The notes: generated by a model from the letters alone, not told the origin. A stretch of DNA of 37,811 nucleotides from DASWED01 sp036394995 (GCA_036394995.1 DASWED010000095.1:1-37811); one strand, 5' to 3'. Numbered from the stretch's first letter, positions 24,756 to 34,056 are shown. Translations and numbers: made by a program.

Positions 24756-24886
24756 CGTGGCGGGCACCAAGTCAGTCCCCGATCGCACACTCTCGATCAT
24801 GTTCGCACATGATGACCGCGGATACTAACAGAAACGCGCCGGAAGCGCGTTCGCATGTGTGCGATCCCCCGTGTATACTCCGCGCG
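24756..24886. promoter_or_regulatory. Shared divergent control region with three TCGCACA boxes
   Basis: This region separates the iol arm (left) from the repressor/transport arm (right). TCGCACA occurs at 24783-24789 and 24803-24809 on the plus strand, exactly 20 bases apart, and at 24858-24864 on the minus strand. The second lies in the perfect palindrome TCATGT-TCGC-ACATGA (24797-24812), the third in TCGCA-TGTG-TGCGA (24851-24864). These are good operator candidates for the adjacent DeoR-family protein. On the minus strand TAGTAT (24827-24822) is a possible -10 for the dehydrogenase operon, placing the first operator just downstream of the start site. Confidence 0.65.
24850..24879 (+). promoter_or_regulatory. 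Promoter of the regulator operon, probably leaderless
   Basis: TTCGCA (24850-24855) and TATACT (24874-24879) are separated by 18 bases and fit a sigma-70-type promoter. Transcription would start at about 24886-24887, which is the A of the regulator's ATG, so the mRNA is probably leaderless. No Shine-Dalgarno is visible before that ATG, which agrees. The palindrome TCGCATGTGTGCGA overlaps the -35 box, so binding there would repress (inference). Confidence 0.6.
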
Positions 24887-25636
24887 ATGCTGTCCGCCCA
24901 GCGACGGGAGCTGGTCCTGCGAGCCGTCCAGAGCGACCAGGCCAGCCGCGTGACCGACCTCGCGGACATGTTCGACGTGTCGGAGATGACGATCCGGCGG
25001 GACCTCGACACGCTGGCCGACCTGGGCAAGCTGACCCGGGTCCACGGCGGGGCGGTGGCCGACGGCCAGGAGCCGCCGTTCGAACAGACCGCCGACGAGC
25101 GGTCCGAGGAGAAGGCGCGCATCGGCGCCGCGGCGGCTGACATGGTCGGCGACGGCGAGACGATCATCCTGGACATCGGGACGACGACCCTCCAGGTGGC
25201 CCGGCACCTCCGGGGCCGCCGCCTGACCGTCGTCACGTCGAACCTCGCCGTCTACGAGGAGCTGCGGGACGACACCGACGTCGAGCTGGTCCTGCTGGGC
25301 GGCGCGGTCCGCCGGAACTACCGGTCGATGGTCGGCTTCCTGGCCGAGGACGCCCTGCGCCAGATCCGGGCGGACCGGGCGTTCCTGGGGGCGAGCGGGC
25401 TGCGGTGGGACCTCTCGGTGATGGACTCCACGATGATGGAGGTGCCGATCAAGCGCGGGATGATGGCCGCCGCCACGGAGTCCGTCCTCCTGATCGACTC
25501 CGCCAAGCTGGGGGTGGGGGGCAACGCCCGGGTGTGCGGGGCGGACGACATGGACGCCCTGGTGACGGATACGGGTGCTCCGCCGACCCTCGTCGGGGCG
25601 CTGGAGGATGCCGGGGTCCGGGTGGTGCAGGCGTGA
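24887..25636 (+). CDS. DeoR-family transcriptional regulator
   Basis: A 249-aa repressor. The N-terminal winged HTH (residues 4-56) starts with SAQRRELVLRAVQ and has the recognition segment RVTDLADMFDVSEMTIRRDL (21-40), then GKLTRVHGGAV, the DeoR signature. The C-terminal DeoRC sugar-phosphate sensor domain has DIGTTTLQVARHL, VVTSNLAVYEEL and LLGGAVRRNYRSMVG. Such proteins are released from DNA by phosphorylated sugars. Its position at the head of the transport operon, facing the iol operon, suggests that it controls both. The effector could be a phosphorylated inositol intermediate or an amino sugar phosphate. The ATG at 24887 sits right at the predicted transcription start; its stop overlaps the next gene's GTG. 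Confidence 0.9.
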   Translation: MLSAQRRELVLRAVQSDQASRVTDLADMFDVSEMTIRRDLDTLADLGKLTRVHGGAVADGQEPPFEQTADERSEEKARIGAAAADMVGDGETIILDIGTTTLQVARHLRGRRLTVVTSNLAVYEELRDDTDVELVLLGGAVRRNYRSMVGFLAEDALRQIRADRAFLGASGLRWDLSVMDSTMMEVPIKRGMMAAATESVLLIDSAKLGVGGNARVCGADDMDALVTDTGAPPTLVGALEDAGVRVVQA

Positions 25637-26976
25637 AGGTCGCGCTCGTCGGCGGTGGGGGATTCCGGGCACCGATCGTGTACCGGGCCATCGTGGAGGC
25701 CGCCAAGGAGCTTTCGGTGGACACGTTGGTCCTCCAGGACGTGGACGAGACCCGGCTCGAGCGCATCACGCGCGTCCTCAGCGGGATCGCGGAGGAGCGC
25801 GGGGAGGGCGTGCCCGTCGCGTTGACCACTCGGCTGGAGGAGGCGGTGGAGGACGCCGACTTCGTGTTCTGTGCCATCCGGGTCGGCGGTCTCGAGGGAC
25901 GGGTCGTGGACGAGACGGTGCCCCTCGGCCAGGGCGTGCTGGGCCAGGAGACCACCGGCCCAGCCGGGATCTGCTTCGCGCTCCGAACGGTCCCGGTCAT
26001 GGAGGCCATCGCCGCCGTGGTGGCCGAGCGGGCCCCCCGGGCCTGGTTTCTGAACTTCACCAACCCAGCGGGCCTGGTCACCGAGGCCCTCCGGGACACG
26101 CTCGGGGACCGCGCCGTCGGCATCTGCGACTCCCCGGCCGCGCTGTGCCGAAGGGTGGCCGCCGCACTGGGGCGGGATCCGGCTGAGCTGTGGTTCGACT
26201 ACTTCGGTCTCAACCACCTGGGCTGGCTGCGATCCGTGCAGAGCGCCGACGGCGACCTCCTGCCCGCTCTGCTGGACAGCGACGAACGGCTGGCCGCCCT
26301 GGACGAGGGCCGCCTGTTCGGGCCCGAGCTCCTGCGCGGGCTCCGGATGATCCCCAACGAGTACCTCGCCTACTACTCCTTCACGGAGCGGGTGGTGGAG
26401 GCCCTGGTGCGCGCCGGCTCGGCCCGCGGCGAATACCTGCTCGAGCAGCAGCGGTCGTTCTACGAAGGAACCGCGTCGTCCCCGGCCGAGGAGCTGGACA
26501 GATGGCGGCAGGCGGAGCGCGAGCGCCACCGGACCTACATGGCGGAGGCGAGGCCCGGCGCCGGGCCTGCGGTCGATTCCACCCTGAACGGGTGGGACCC
26601 CGGATACGCGGGAGTGGCCCTGGACCTGGTTCGTGCCGTGGCCGGCGACTCCCGGCAGGTGCTGATCCTGAACGTCGCGAACCGGAGCGCCCTCCCCTTC
26701 CTGGACGGTGCCGCGGTGGTCGAGGTCCCGTGCATCGCCGGGGCCTCGGGGATCGTCCCGGTCGCGGTGGGCGACGTGCCCGAGGAGCAGCGACGGATGA
26801 TCGAACGCATGAAGGAGGTCGAGCGCACGACCATCCGCGCCGCCCGGGAGGGGTCCGCGGACCTCGCGGTGGCCGCGCTGGCCATGCATCCGCTCGTTCC
26901 CTCGGAGGACGCCGCCCGCCGGGTGTTCGGCGGCTATCTCGAACGGCACCCGGGGATGCGGGAGCAGCTGACGTGA
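25633..26976 (+). CDS. Glycoside hydrolase family 4 (NAD- and Mn-dependent), phospho-glycosidase-like
   Basis: A 447-aa GH4 enzyme. It has the N-terminal NAD-binding Rossmann loop GGGGFRAP (7-14), ETVPLGQGVLGQETTGPAG (94-112), NFTNP (141-145), CDSP (165-168) and GLNHLGW (192-198, metal His195). GH4 enzymes use NAD to oxidise C3 transiently and a divalent metal held by the Cys and His. The Cys-centred motif correlates with specificity: CDMP and CN(V/A)P mark phospho-glucosidases, whereas CHE/CHS/CHG mark non-phosphorylated substrates. CDSP therefore suggests a phosphorylated glycoside, perhaps alpha-linked. The GTG start overlaps the regulator stop by four bases. Exact substrate unknown. Confidence 0.85.
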   Translation: MKVALVGGGGFRAPIVYRAIVEAAKELSVDTLVLQDVDETRLERITRVLSGIAEERGEGVPVALTTRLEEAVEDADFVFCAIRVGGLEGRVVDETVPLGQGVLGQETTGPAGICFALRTVPVMEAIAAVVAERAPRAWFLNFTNPAGLVTEALRDTLGDRAVGICDSPAALCRRVAAALGRDPAELWFDYFGLNHLGWLRSVQSADGDLLPALLDSDERLAALDEGRLFGPELLRGLRMIPNEYLAYYSFTERVVEALVRAGSARGEYLLEQQRSFYEGTASSPAEELDRWRQAERERHRTYMAEARPGAGPAVDSTLNGWDPGYAGVALDLVRAVAGDSRQVLILNVANRSALPFLDGAAVVEVPCIAGASGIVPVAVGDVPEEQRRMIERMKEVERTTIRAAREGSADLAVAALAMHPLVPSEDAARRVFGGYLERHPGMREQLT

Positions 26977-27953
26977 CGCACGACGTGGCGGTGGTCGGGA
27001 GCCCGTTCCTGGACCTGACCTTCGAGGGTCTCGACGGGCTGCCCGCCCCCGGAGAGGAGATGCTGTCGCGCGAGCTCCATCTGTCGCCGGGAGGGTCCGC
27101 GATGACCGCCATCGGCGCGGCGCGGCTGGGCCTCGCTGTGGCGCTGGTCAGCCCGATCGGCGGGGACCTGGCCGGCTCCTACATCGGATCGGTGCTGCGA
27201 ACCGAGGGCGTGACCTGGGAGGGGCCGTCGGCCCCCCGGACTGCCGTGACAGTGGTCATGCCATGGGCCGAGGACCGGGCCATGGCCACGTTCAATCCGA
27301 TGGTCGAGCCCGCCGCCGCGGACGTGGCTCGGGTCGTCGCTCGGGCCTACGTGGTCTCCCTGCGGAGGCTCCAGGTGGTCCCGCCGGGCGCCGCGGTCTA
27401 TGCCGTGACCGGCTACCCGGAGGTGGTCGGGCCCGGGAACGGCCCGGCGGAGGGCCTCGACGGCGTCCGGGCGATCATCGCGAACGAGTTCGAGGCCGGA
27501 CAGCTCACCGGCGCGGCGAGCGCGGAGGACGCCGCTCTCGCCCTGTCGGCGCTCGCTCCCACCGCGGTCGTGACGTGCGGCCCCCTGGGCGCCGTGGCCG
27601 CGGAGGGCGGCCGGATCGCCCGGGCTCCTGGACTCGAGGTCCTGGGGCGCGACACCACGGGAGCGGGCGACCTGTTCGTGTCGGCGTTCGTGTGGGCCGA
27701 CCTGCAGGGGATGGCGCTCGAGGACCGGTTGCGCTGGGCGACCCTGTACGCGGGACTCTCGGTGCGCACCTACACGCCGCTGGCCGGGGCCGTTCGGCTC
27801 GCGGAGCTGGTGGCGGCGGGCCGGCAGGCCGGGTTGGCGCTGGCCGGCACAGACGTGGAGAGCGACTCGAGCACGGCCGAGGCTCGAGGGGCTCGAGGGG
27901 GACACGGGGGGCGAACGGACGAAGGGGTCGTCTTCCGCTCGGCCGAGCGGTAG
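26973..27953 (+). CDS. PfkB-family carbohydrate kinase
   Basis: A 326-aa ribokinase-fold kinase with GGSAMTAIGAARLG (40-53) in the substrate-binding region and RDTTGAGDLF (226-235, Asp233 as base). It lacks the IolC-type D-x-RP-x-W block and so is not a second IolC. It probably phosphorylates the imported sugar or glycoside, or the amino sugar released by the GH4 enzyme. The GTG at 26973 overlaps the GH4 stop in GTGA, arguing for a coupled reaction. The last 30 residues are a low-complexity Ser/Gly/Arg-rich tail. Substrate not deducible from sequence. Confidence 0.85.
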   Translation: MTHDVAVVGSPFLDLTFEGLDGLPAPGEEMLSRELHLSPGGSAMTAIGAARLGLAVALVSPIGGDLAGSYIGSVLRTEGVTWEGPSAPRTAVTVVMPWAEDRAMATFNPMVEPAAADVARVVARAYVVSLRRLQVVPPGAAVYAVTGYPEVVGPGNGPAEGLDGVRAIIANEFEAGQLTGAASAEDAALALSALAPTAVVTCGPLGAVAAEGGRIARAPGLEVLGRDTTGAGDLFVSAFVWADLQGMALEDRLRWATLYAGLSVRTYTPLAGAVRLAELVAAGRQAGLALAGTDVESDSSTAEARGARGGHGGRTDEGVVFRSAER

Positions 27954-27975
27954 GCCCCATGGGAAGGGAGCCGTC

Positions 27976-29352
27976 ATGACAGGAAGGCATCGTGGGGCCG
28001 CGTCGGGTCCCGGCCGGCTCGTCCTCGCGGTCGCGACCGCGCTGCTGGTGCTCGCGGCCTGCACCCCCGGTGGCAAGGCCAAGGACGAGACGTCGAACCC
28101 GCCGGCGTCCGGCGTGGAGACCGGCGTGCCGGCCCAGGGGAACTTCACGCTCGTCGTGTGGGACCAGGAGGTGCGTGGGGGCCAGGACGAGGAGATCACG
28201 CAGCTCAACGACGAGTTCATGGCGAAGTACCCGAACGTGAAGATCAAGCGCGTGTCGAAGTCGTTCACCGACCTGCTGAACACCGTGAAGCTGGCCGTCT
28301 CGGGGCCGAACCCACCGGACGTGGTGGAGGCCAACCAGGGCTGGGGGGTCATGGGCGCGATGGTGAAGGCGGGGCTGCTCAGGCCCCTCGACGACTACAC
28401 GAAGGCCTACGGCTGGGACCAGCGGTTCGCCAGGCCGCTGCTCGACCTGAACAGCTTCACATCCGACGGCACCAAGTTCGGGACGGGGAGCCTCTACGGC
28501 CTCTCCCAGACCGGCGAGTACGTGGGCGTCTACTACAACAAGGACAAGCTCGACGCGCTGGGAGTTGGCGTGCCGACCACGTTCGACGAGTTCCAGGCCG
28601 ACCTGCAGAAGGCCAAGGACGCAGGACAGACCCCCATCCAGTTCGGCAACCTCGACAAGTGGCCCGGGATCCACGAGTTCGGAGCCGTGGAGAACCAGGT
28701 GGTGTCGAAGGACCAGATCCGCGACTTCGTGTTCGGGCGGAGCGGGTCCTCGTTCACGACGAGCGACAACGAGGGCGCCGCGAGCATGCTCAGCGAGTGG
28801 GCCGACGGCGGGTTCTTCACCGACGGCTTCAACGGTCTGTCCTACGACGACTCGTGGGCGAAGTTCGGGGAAGGCGAGGGTGTGTTCCTGATCAGCGGCA
28901 CCTGGCTGGCGCCCGACCTGGAGAAGGCCATGGGGGACAACGTCGGGATGTTCCCGATCCCCCCGGCCGACCCCGCCGCGGGCCCGGTGGCGACGGGCGG
29001 GGAGGGCCTGCCCCTGGCCGTCACCGCCAAGTCGAAGAACGCGCAGGTCGCCGCCGCCTACATCGACTTCCTGACGAGCGACCACGCCATGGACGTCATC
29101 ACCCAGAACAACCTGCTCCCCGCGGTGCCACCGGCGAATCCGCCGACCACCGGGATCCTGGGAGACGTGTTCGACGGATGGGACGCCCTGAACGCGGCCG
29201 ACGGGCTGGTCCCCTACCTCGACTACGCGACGCCGACCTTCTACGACACGATCACGGCGGACGTCCAGGAGCTGATGGGCGGCAAGGTCGACGCCAAGGG
29301 GTTCGTGGACCGGGCCCAGCAGGACTACGACACCTTCTACGCCGGCGCCTAG
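27976..29352 (+). CDS. Sugar ABC transporter substrate-binding lipoprotein
   Basis: A 458-aa extracellular solute-binding protein of family 1 (MalE/UgpB type). The lipoprotein signal has a basic start, a hydrophobic stretch (LVLAVATALLVLAAC) and lipobox LAAC with Cys29. The mature part shows FTLVVWDQEVRGGQDEEI, then FMAKYPNVKIKRVSKSF, and later GEGVFLISGTWLAPDLEKAM and AAAYIDFLTSDHAMDVI, typical of the class. It binds an oligosaccharide or polyol glycoside outside the membrane and delivers it to the permeases encoded next. GGGAAGGGAG lies before the ATG. The ligand cannot be read from sequence; the operon suggests an amino-sugar or inositol glycoside (inference). Confidence 0.92.
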   Translation: MTGRHRGAASGPGRLVLAVATALLVLAACTPGGKAKDETSNPPASGVETGVPAQGNFTLVVWDQEVRGGQDEEITQLNDEFMAKYPNVKIKRVSKSFTDLLNTVKLAVSGPNPPDVVEANQGWGVMGAMVKAGLLRPLDDYTKAYGWDQRFARPLLDLNSFTSDGTKFGTGSLYGLSQTGEYVGVYYNKDKLDALGVGVPTTFDEFQADLQKAKDAGQTPIQFGNLDKWPGIHEFGAVENQVVSKDQIRDFVFGRSGSSFTTSDNEGAASMLSEWADGGFFTDGFNGLSYDDSWAKFGEGEGVFLISGTWLAPDLEKAMGDNVGMFPIPPADPAAGPVATGGEGLPLAVTAKSKNAQVAAAYIDFLTSDHAMDVITQNNLLPAVPPANPPTTGILGDVFDGWDALNAADGLVPYLDYATPTFYDTITADVQELMGGKVDAKGFVDRAQQDYDTFYAGA

Positions 29353-29391
29353 TGCACCGTCTCGACGTGGCGCGCGAAGCGGGGTGAAGGG

Positions 29392-30330
29392 GTGGCCGAG
29401 CCGCAGGCCACCACGCTGCCCGCGACCCCGCTTCGCGCGCCCGCCCGAACCGACCGAAGGCGGCTCCCGGGCGAGCCCGGGCGGTCCACGTACCTCTACC
29501 TGGCGCCGGCGTTCGTCCTGTACGGGACCTTCCTGCTGTTCCCGTTCCTGCACACGGCCTGGATCTCGCTGTTCCAGTGGGACGGGCTGACCCCCGGCCG
29601 GTGGGTCGGGCTGTCCAACTACGGTGCGCTGTTCTCGAACGACGAGATCCGCGGGGCCTTCGTGCACTCGGCCATCCTCATCGTCTTCTACTCGGTGATC
29701 CCGGTGGCCATCGGGCTGCTGCTGGCGGCCGTGCTCTCGAGGGCCAGGGTCCGCGGGCTCACCGGGTTCCGGACGATCCTGTTCCTGCCCCAGGTCATCG
29801 CCACGGTCGTGGTGGCGCTGATGTGGCGGTGGATCTACGCGCCCGACGGCGTCCTGAACCAGGTCCTGCGGGGCATGGGACTGCGGGGGCTGGCCCGGTC
29901 GTGGCTGGGGGACTTCACGTTCGCCCTGCCGGCGGTGGGCCTCGTGGGGACGTGGGTCGCGTCCGGGCTGGCCATGGTGTTGTTCATCGCCGGCGTGCAG
30001 AAGATCCCCGCCAGCCTGTACGACGCCGCCAGGATCGACGGCGCCGGGGCATGGCGCGAGTTCCGCGCCGTGACGCTGCCCGGCCTGCGCGGTGAGATCG
30101 CGGTGGCCATCACGCTGACCGTGATCCCCGCCCTCCGCACGTTCGACCTCATCTACATGACCACCAAGGGCGGCCCTGGGGACGCCACCCTGGTCCCGGC
30201 GTTCACCGTCTACACCAGGGCGTTCCAGACCGGGCAGGTGGGCTCCGCGGCGTCCATCGGCATGGCCCTCGCGGTCCTGATCTTCGCCATCACCATCCTC
30301 GTGCTGTTCATCTCGGAGCGGGAGCGATGA
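29392..30330 (+). CDS. Sugar ABC transporter permease, MalF type
   Basis: A 312-aa permease with six predicted membrane segments, starting at about residue 35 (TYLYLAPAFVLYGTFLLFPF). The cytoplasmic EAA loop is DAARIDGAGAWREFRAVTLP, which contacts the ATPase. The first 30 residues are a soluble Arg/Pro-rich extension. The GTG at 29392 is preceded by GGTGAAGGG. It pairs with the permease encoded 13 bases downstream to form the membrane channel of the importer. Confidence 0.92.
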   Translation: MAEPQATTLPATPLRAPARTDRRRLPGEPGRSTYLYLAPAFVLYGTFLLFPFLHTAWISLFQWDGLTPGRWVGLSNYGALFSNDEIRGAFVHSAILIVFYSVIPVAIGLLLAAVLSRARVRGLTGFRTILFLPQVIATVVVALMWRWIYAPDGVLNQVLRGMGLRGLARSWLGDFTFALPAVGLVGTWVASGLAMVLFIAGVQKIPASLYDAARIDGAGAWREFRAVTLPGLRGEIAVAITLTVIPALRTFDLIYMTTKGGPGDATLVPAFTVYTRAFQTGQVGSAASIGMALAVLIFAITILVLFISERER

Positions 30331-30343
30331 CCCTGGGGGCGCG

Positions 30344-31165
30344 GTGATCTCGCAGCGGGAGCGCGCGGCGAACTACGGCATCCTCGTCGTGTTCTCGGCC
30401 CTGGCCCTCCTGCCGGTCGTGGGTATCGTGCTGGTCGCGCTCCACGGGCCGGGGGAATCGATCTCGGGGTTCAGCCTGCCACATCGGCCGTCCCTCCAGA
30501 ACTTCCGGACCGCGTGGGACCAGGGTCGTTTCTCCACCTATCTGCGGTCCTCGGCCATCGTCAGCGTGAGCGTGGTCACCATCGCGACGGTGGTGTCGAT
30601 CATGGCCGGCTACGCTTTCGGCACAATGCGCTTCCGGGGCAGCCGAGCCCTGTTCTACGTGCTGCTGCTGGGGATCATGGTCCCCGAGGAAGCGATCATC
30701 GTCCCGCTGTACTACGACCTCCGGAACGCCGGGCTGACGGACACGTACTGGGCCCTGATCCTCCCGCAGGCGGCCCAGTCGGTGGCGTTCGGGACGTTCT
30801 GGATGCGGGCCTACTTCCGGTCGACGCCGCGCTCGTTGGTGGAGGCGGCCCGGATCGACGGCGCGTCGAGCTGGACCGCGCTGTGGCGGATCCTCGTGCC
30901 GGGCGGGCGGCCGGCCATCCTCACGATGATGGTCCTCGTGTTCATGTGGACGTGGAACGAGTTCCTCCTCCCGCTGGTCATGGTCACGAACGAGAGCCTG
31001 CGAACGGCGCCGCTCGGCCTGGCGTTCTTCCAGGGCCAGCACACGTCCCAGTTCAGCCTGCTGGCGGCGGGAGCCGTCATCGTGGCCCTGCCGGTCGTCG
31101 TGCTGTACGTGTTCCTCCAGCGCCACTTCATCCAGGGAATGCTGACGGGCTCGGTGAAGGGTTGA
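30344..31165 (+). CDS. Sugar ABC transporter permease, MalG type
   Basis: A 273-aa permease with six predicted membrane segments, beginning with YGILVVFSALALLPVVGIVL. The EAA loop is EAARIDGASSWTALWRILVP. The segment ENFRTAWD-like SLQNFRTAWDQGRFSTYLRS is typical of MalG-type periplasmic loops. The GTG start at 30344 lies just after the previous stop. It forms a heterodimer with the MalF-type subunit. Confidence 0.92.
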   Translation: MISQRERAANYGILVVFSALALLPVVGIVLVALHGPGESISGFSLPHRPSLQNFRTAWDQGRFSTYLRSSAIVSVSVVTIATVVSIMAGYAFGTMRFRGSRALFYVLLLGIMVPEEAIIVPLYYDLRNAGLTDTYWALILPQAAQSVAFGTFWMRAYFRSTPRSLVEAARIDGASSWTALWRILVPGGRPAILTMMVLVFMWTWNEFLLPLVMVTNESLRTAPLGLAFFQGQHTSQFSLLAAGAVIVALPVVVLYVFLQRHFIQGMLTGSVKG

Positions 31166-31172
31166 GGCGCTG

Positions 31173-32261
<1,089 letters not shown>

Positions 32262-32265
32262 GCTG

Positions 32266-33321
32266 ATGGCGCCGGGCGAGGTGTTCGGGGAGGAGATCCG
32301 CGAGCAGCCCGGGGCGCTGGCCGGCCTCCTCGACGACACCAGAGAAGTGGCCGCGGCGGCCCGGGCGCTGGCGGCGCGGCGGCCCGGGCTGATCCGGCTG
32401 GTGGCCCACGGCTCGAGCGACAACGCCGCGGCGTACGGGACCTACGCGTTCGGCCTCCTTGCCGAGATGACCGCGCTCCGCGATTCCGTGTCGCTGACGG
32501 TGTACTTCGAGGCGGAGGTGGACCTCCGAGGCTCCGCCGTGGTGGCCCTCTCGCAGTCGGGACGGACACCCGACGTGGTGGCGTACGTGGAGCGGGCCCG
32601 CGCGGCGGGAGCCCTGTGCATCGCGTTGACGAACGAGCCGGACTCGGATCTGGCCAGGGCCGCGGGGGTGGTCGTGTCGCTCCGGGCGGGTCCAGAGCGG
32701 GCTGTGGCCGCCACGAAGACCTACACGAACGAGCTCGCCGCCCTGGCCCTCCTGGCGGGCCACGCCGCCGGCCGCGGCCGGGAGATCGAGGGCGCGCTGT
32801 CGAGGACCGTCGACCTGATAGCGGCGACCGTGGAGGAGGCCGAGGATCCGGTTCGGGAGGCCGCGGACCTGCTCGCGTCCCAGGAGTGCGGGCGCATGTT
32901 CGTGGTCGGACGCGGTCCCGAGCTGGCCACGGCCAGGGAGACCGCGCTCAAGGTCACGGAGGTGGCCAGGGTCGCCGCCGAGCCGCTCTCGGCCACGGGC
33001 CTCGCCCACGGGCCGGTCGCCGCGCTCGACCCCACCTTCCCCGTGTGGATCATCGTGACGAACGACGCCGCCCTCCCGGCGGTGCTCGCCGCCGCGGGCC
33101 GGGCCCGCGATGCCGGCGCGATGGTCCTCGCCTGTGGCGACGCGGCCCACCTGGTGCAGGGCGCGTCGATCCGGTTCGCTGTTCCGGGCGCGCCGATGCC
33201 CCTGCTCGCCCCGCTGCTGTCAGTGGTCCCGGGTCAGCTGTTCGCCGGGTCCCTGGCCATTGCCCGGGGCCTGGACCCCGACCACCCGCCGAACCTCCAG
33301 AAGGTCACCCTCGCTCCCTGA
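32266..33321 (+). CDS. GlmS-like double-SIS isomerase/deaminase without glutaminase domain
   Basis: A 351-aa protein with two SIS domains. It starts with FGEEIREQPGALAGLL, matching the beginning of the GlmS isomerase half. HGSSDNAAAYGTYA (about 48-61), LSQSGRTPDVV (95-105), a TKTYTNELAALALL stretch and GLAHGPVAALD follow, giving the phosphosugar sites. The N-terminal glutaminase of GlmS is absent. Such stand-alone proteins (NagB-II, AgaS, FrlB types) typically deaminate an amino sugar phosphate, for example glucosamine-6-P to fructose-6-P and ammonia, or cleave fructosamine phosphates. The ATG at 32266 is just after the ATPase stop. It is the last gene of the operon, so the imported sugar probably contains an amino sugar (inference). 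Confidence 0.85.
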   Translation: MAPGEVFGEEIREQPGALAGLLDDTREVAAAARALAARRPGLIRLVAHGSSDNAAAYGTYAFGLLAEMTALRDSVSLTVYFEAEVDLRGSAVVALSQSGRTPDVVAYVERARAAGALCIALTNEPDSDLARAAGVVVSLRAGPERAVAATKTYTNELAALALLAGHAAGRGREIEGALSRTVDLIAATVEEAEDPVREAADLLASQECGRMFVVGRGPELATARETALKVTEVARVAAEPLSATGLAHGPVAALDPTFPVWIIVTNDAALPAVLAAAGRARDAGAMVLACGDAAHLVQGASIRFAVPGAPMPLLAPLLSVVPGQLFAGSLAIARGLDPDHPPNLQKVTLAP

Positions 33322-33390
33322 AGCGCTCGGTCTGGGAGGTGGCGGCTCACGGCTCGCCGATCTTCGGGGAGCGCCGACGTGCAAGAAGGC

Positions 33391-33420
33391 GCGGGCCGGG
33401 CTCCTCGGCACCCCGCCCGC
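33391..33420. terminator. GC hairpin between convergent genes
   Basis: GCGGGCCGGG (33391-33400) pairs with CCCCGCCCGC (33411-33420) over nine of ten positions around a ten-base loop. It lies between the SIS gene stop and the end of the minus-strand gene. With no T-tract, it would serve as a bidirectional, actinobacterial-type terminator. Confidence 0.55.
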
Positions 33421-33446
33421 GTCCGTCCCGACGGTCCGGCCCTGAG

Positions 33447-33806
33447 TCAGATCCCCAGCTCGGCCCGGACCTTCGCGGAGCGCTCCAGCTGCTCCGTGAT
33501 CCCGTCGCCGACCGTGAGCAGGTCGACCTTGAAGTGCTCGACGACGTAGTAGGCCTTCTCGGTGAGGGCCAGGTAGTCGTCCTCCTCCATGACCTTGAAG
33601 ATCGAGGCCATCGGCCCCTTGACCACGAAGAAGCCCGTCTCCTCCTCCCTGTCGTTTGTCTGGAAGAAGAACGGCTCGAAGTACGTCACGTCACCGGCGG
33701 CCGCCTTCGCCCCCCAGTACACGATGGCGTCGCCGAACAGGTCGATCGCAAGCTGCTCGCGGCCGGGCACCAGCTTGCCGTAGCGGATCAGAAGCCCGAT
33801 CTCCAT
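33447..33806 (-). CDS. Unknown small cytosolic protein (119 aa)
   Basis: I do not recognise a named family. The protein looks like a compact alpha/beta fold. It starts with a beta strand and helix (MEIGLLIRYGKLVPGREQL), has an aromatic-rich centre (VTYFEPFFFQTNDREEETGF), a VVKGPMASIFKVMEEDDYLA segment and a helical end (LTVGDGITEQLERSAKVRAE). The pattern could fit a dimeric ferredoxin-like barrel. No signal peptide. GAGGAGG at seven bases before the ATG is a strong ribosome binding site, so the start is secure. A near-identical copy of its last 24 codons occurs at 34923-34994. Confidence 0.75.
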   Translation of the reverse strand: MEIGLLIRYGKLVPGREQLAIDLFGDAIVYWGAKAAAGDVTYFEPFFFQTNDREEETGFFVVKGPMASIFKVMEEDDYLALTEKAYYVVEHFKVDLLTVGDGITEQLERSAKVRAELGI

Positions 33807-34056
33807 GATGGCCTCCTCGCACCCTTCCCGGTCCGGCCCGGCCAGGGTCCAGCCTCACCTCCCGCTCGGCCGGGAACATGCATCACCAGGCGCATCGTGT
33901 CGAGCGGCCAGACCGCGGGCAAGGTCGATGGTCCCCCCACCCGCAGGACCCATGCACTCGCGGCCCGACCGAGTTGCCTCTCCGCCGGGTCTCTTGTTCC
34001 AATCCGCCCGCCGTGCCCAGGTGGGGTGCCGCGTTCGGGAAGGGAGGGAGCCCCGG

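Noticed and set aside
24755..24800. Upstream ATG at 24800 as the dehydrogenase start
   Set aside because: It lies inside the palindrome TCATGTTCGCACATGA and would add 15 residues not typical of the family. The ATG at 24755 gives the usual MDR N-terminus.
26973..27953. Second copy of iolC
   Set aside because: It lacks the IolC-type D-x-RP-x-W block and is coupled to the GH4 gene; treated as a generic PfkB kinase.
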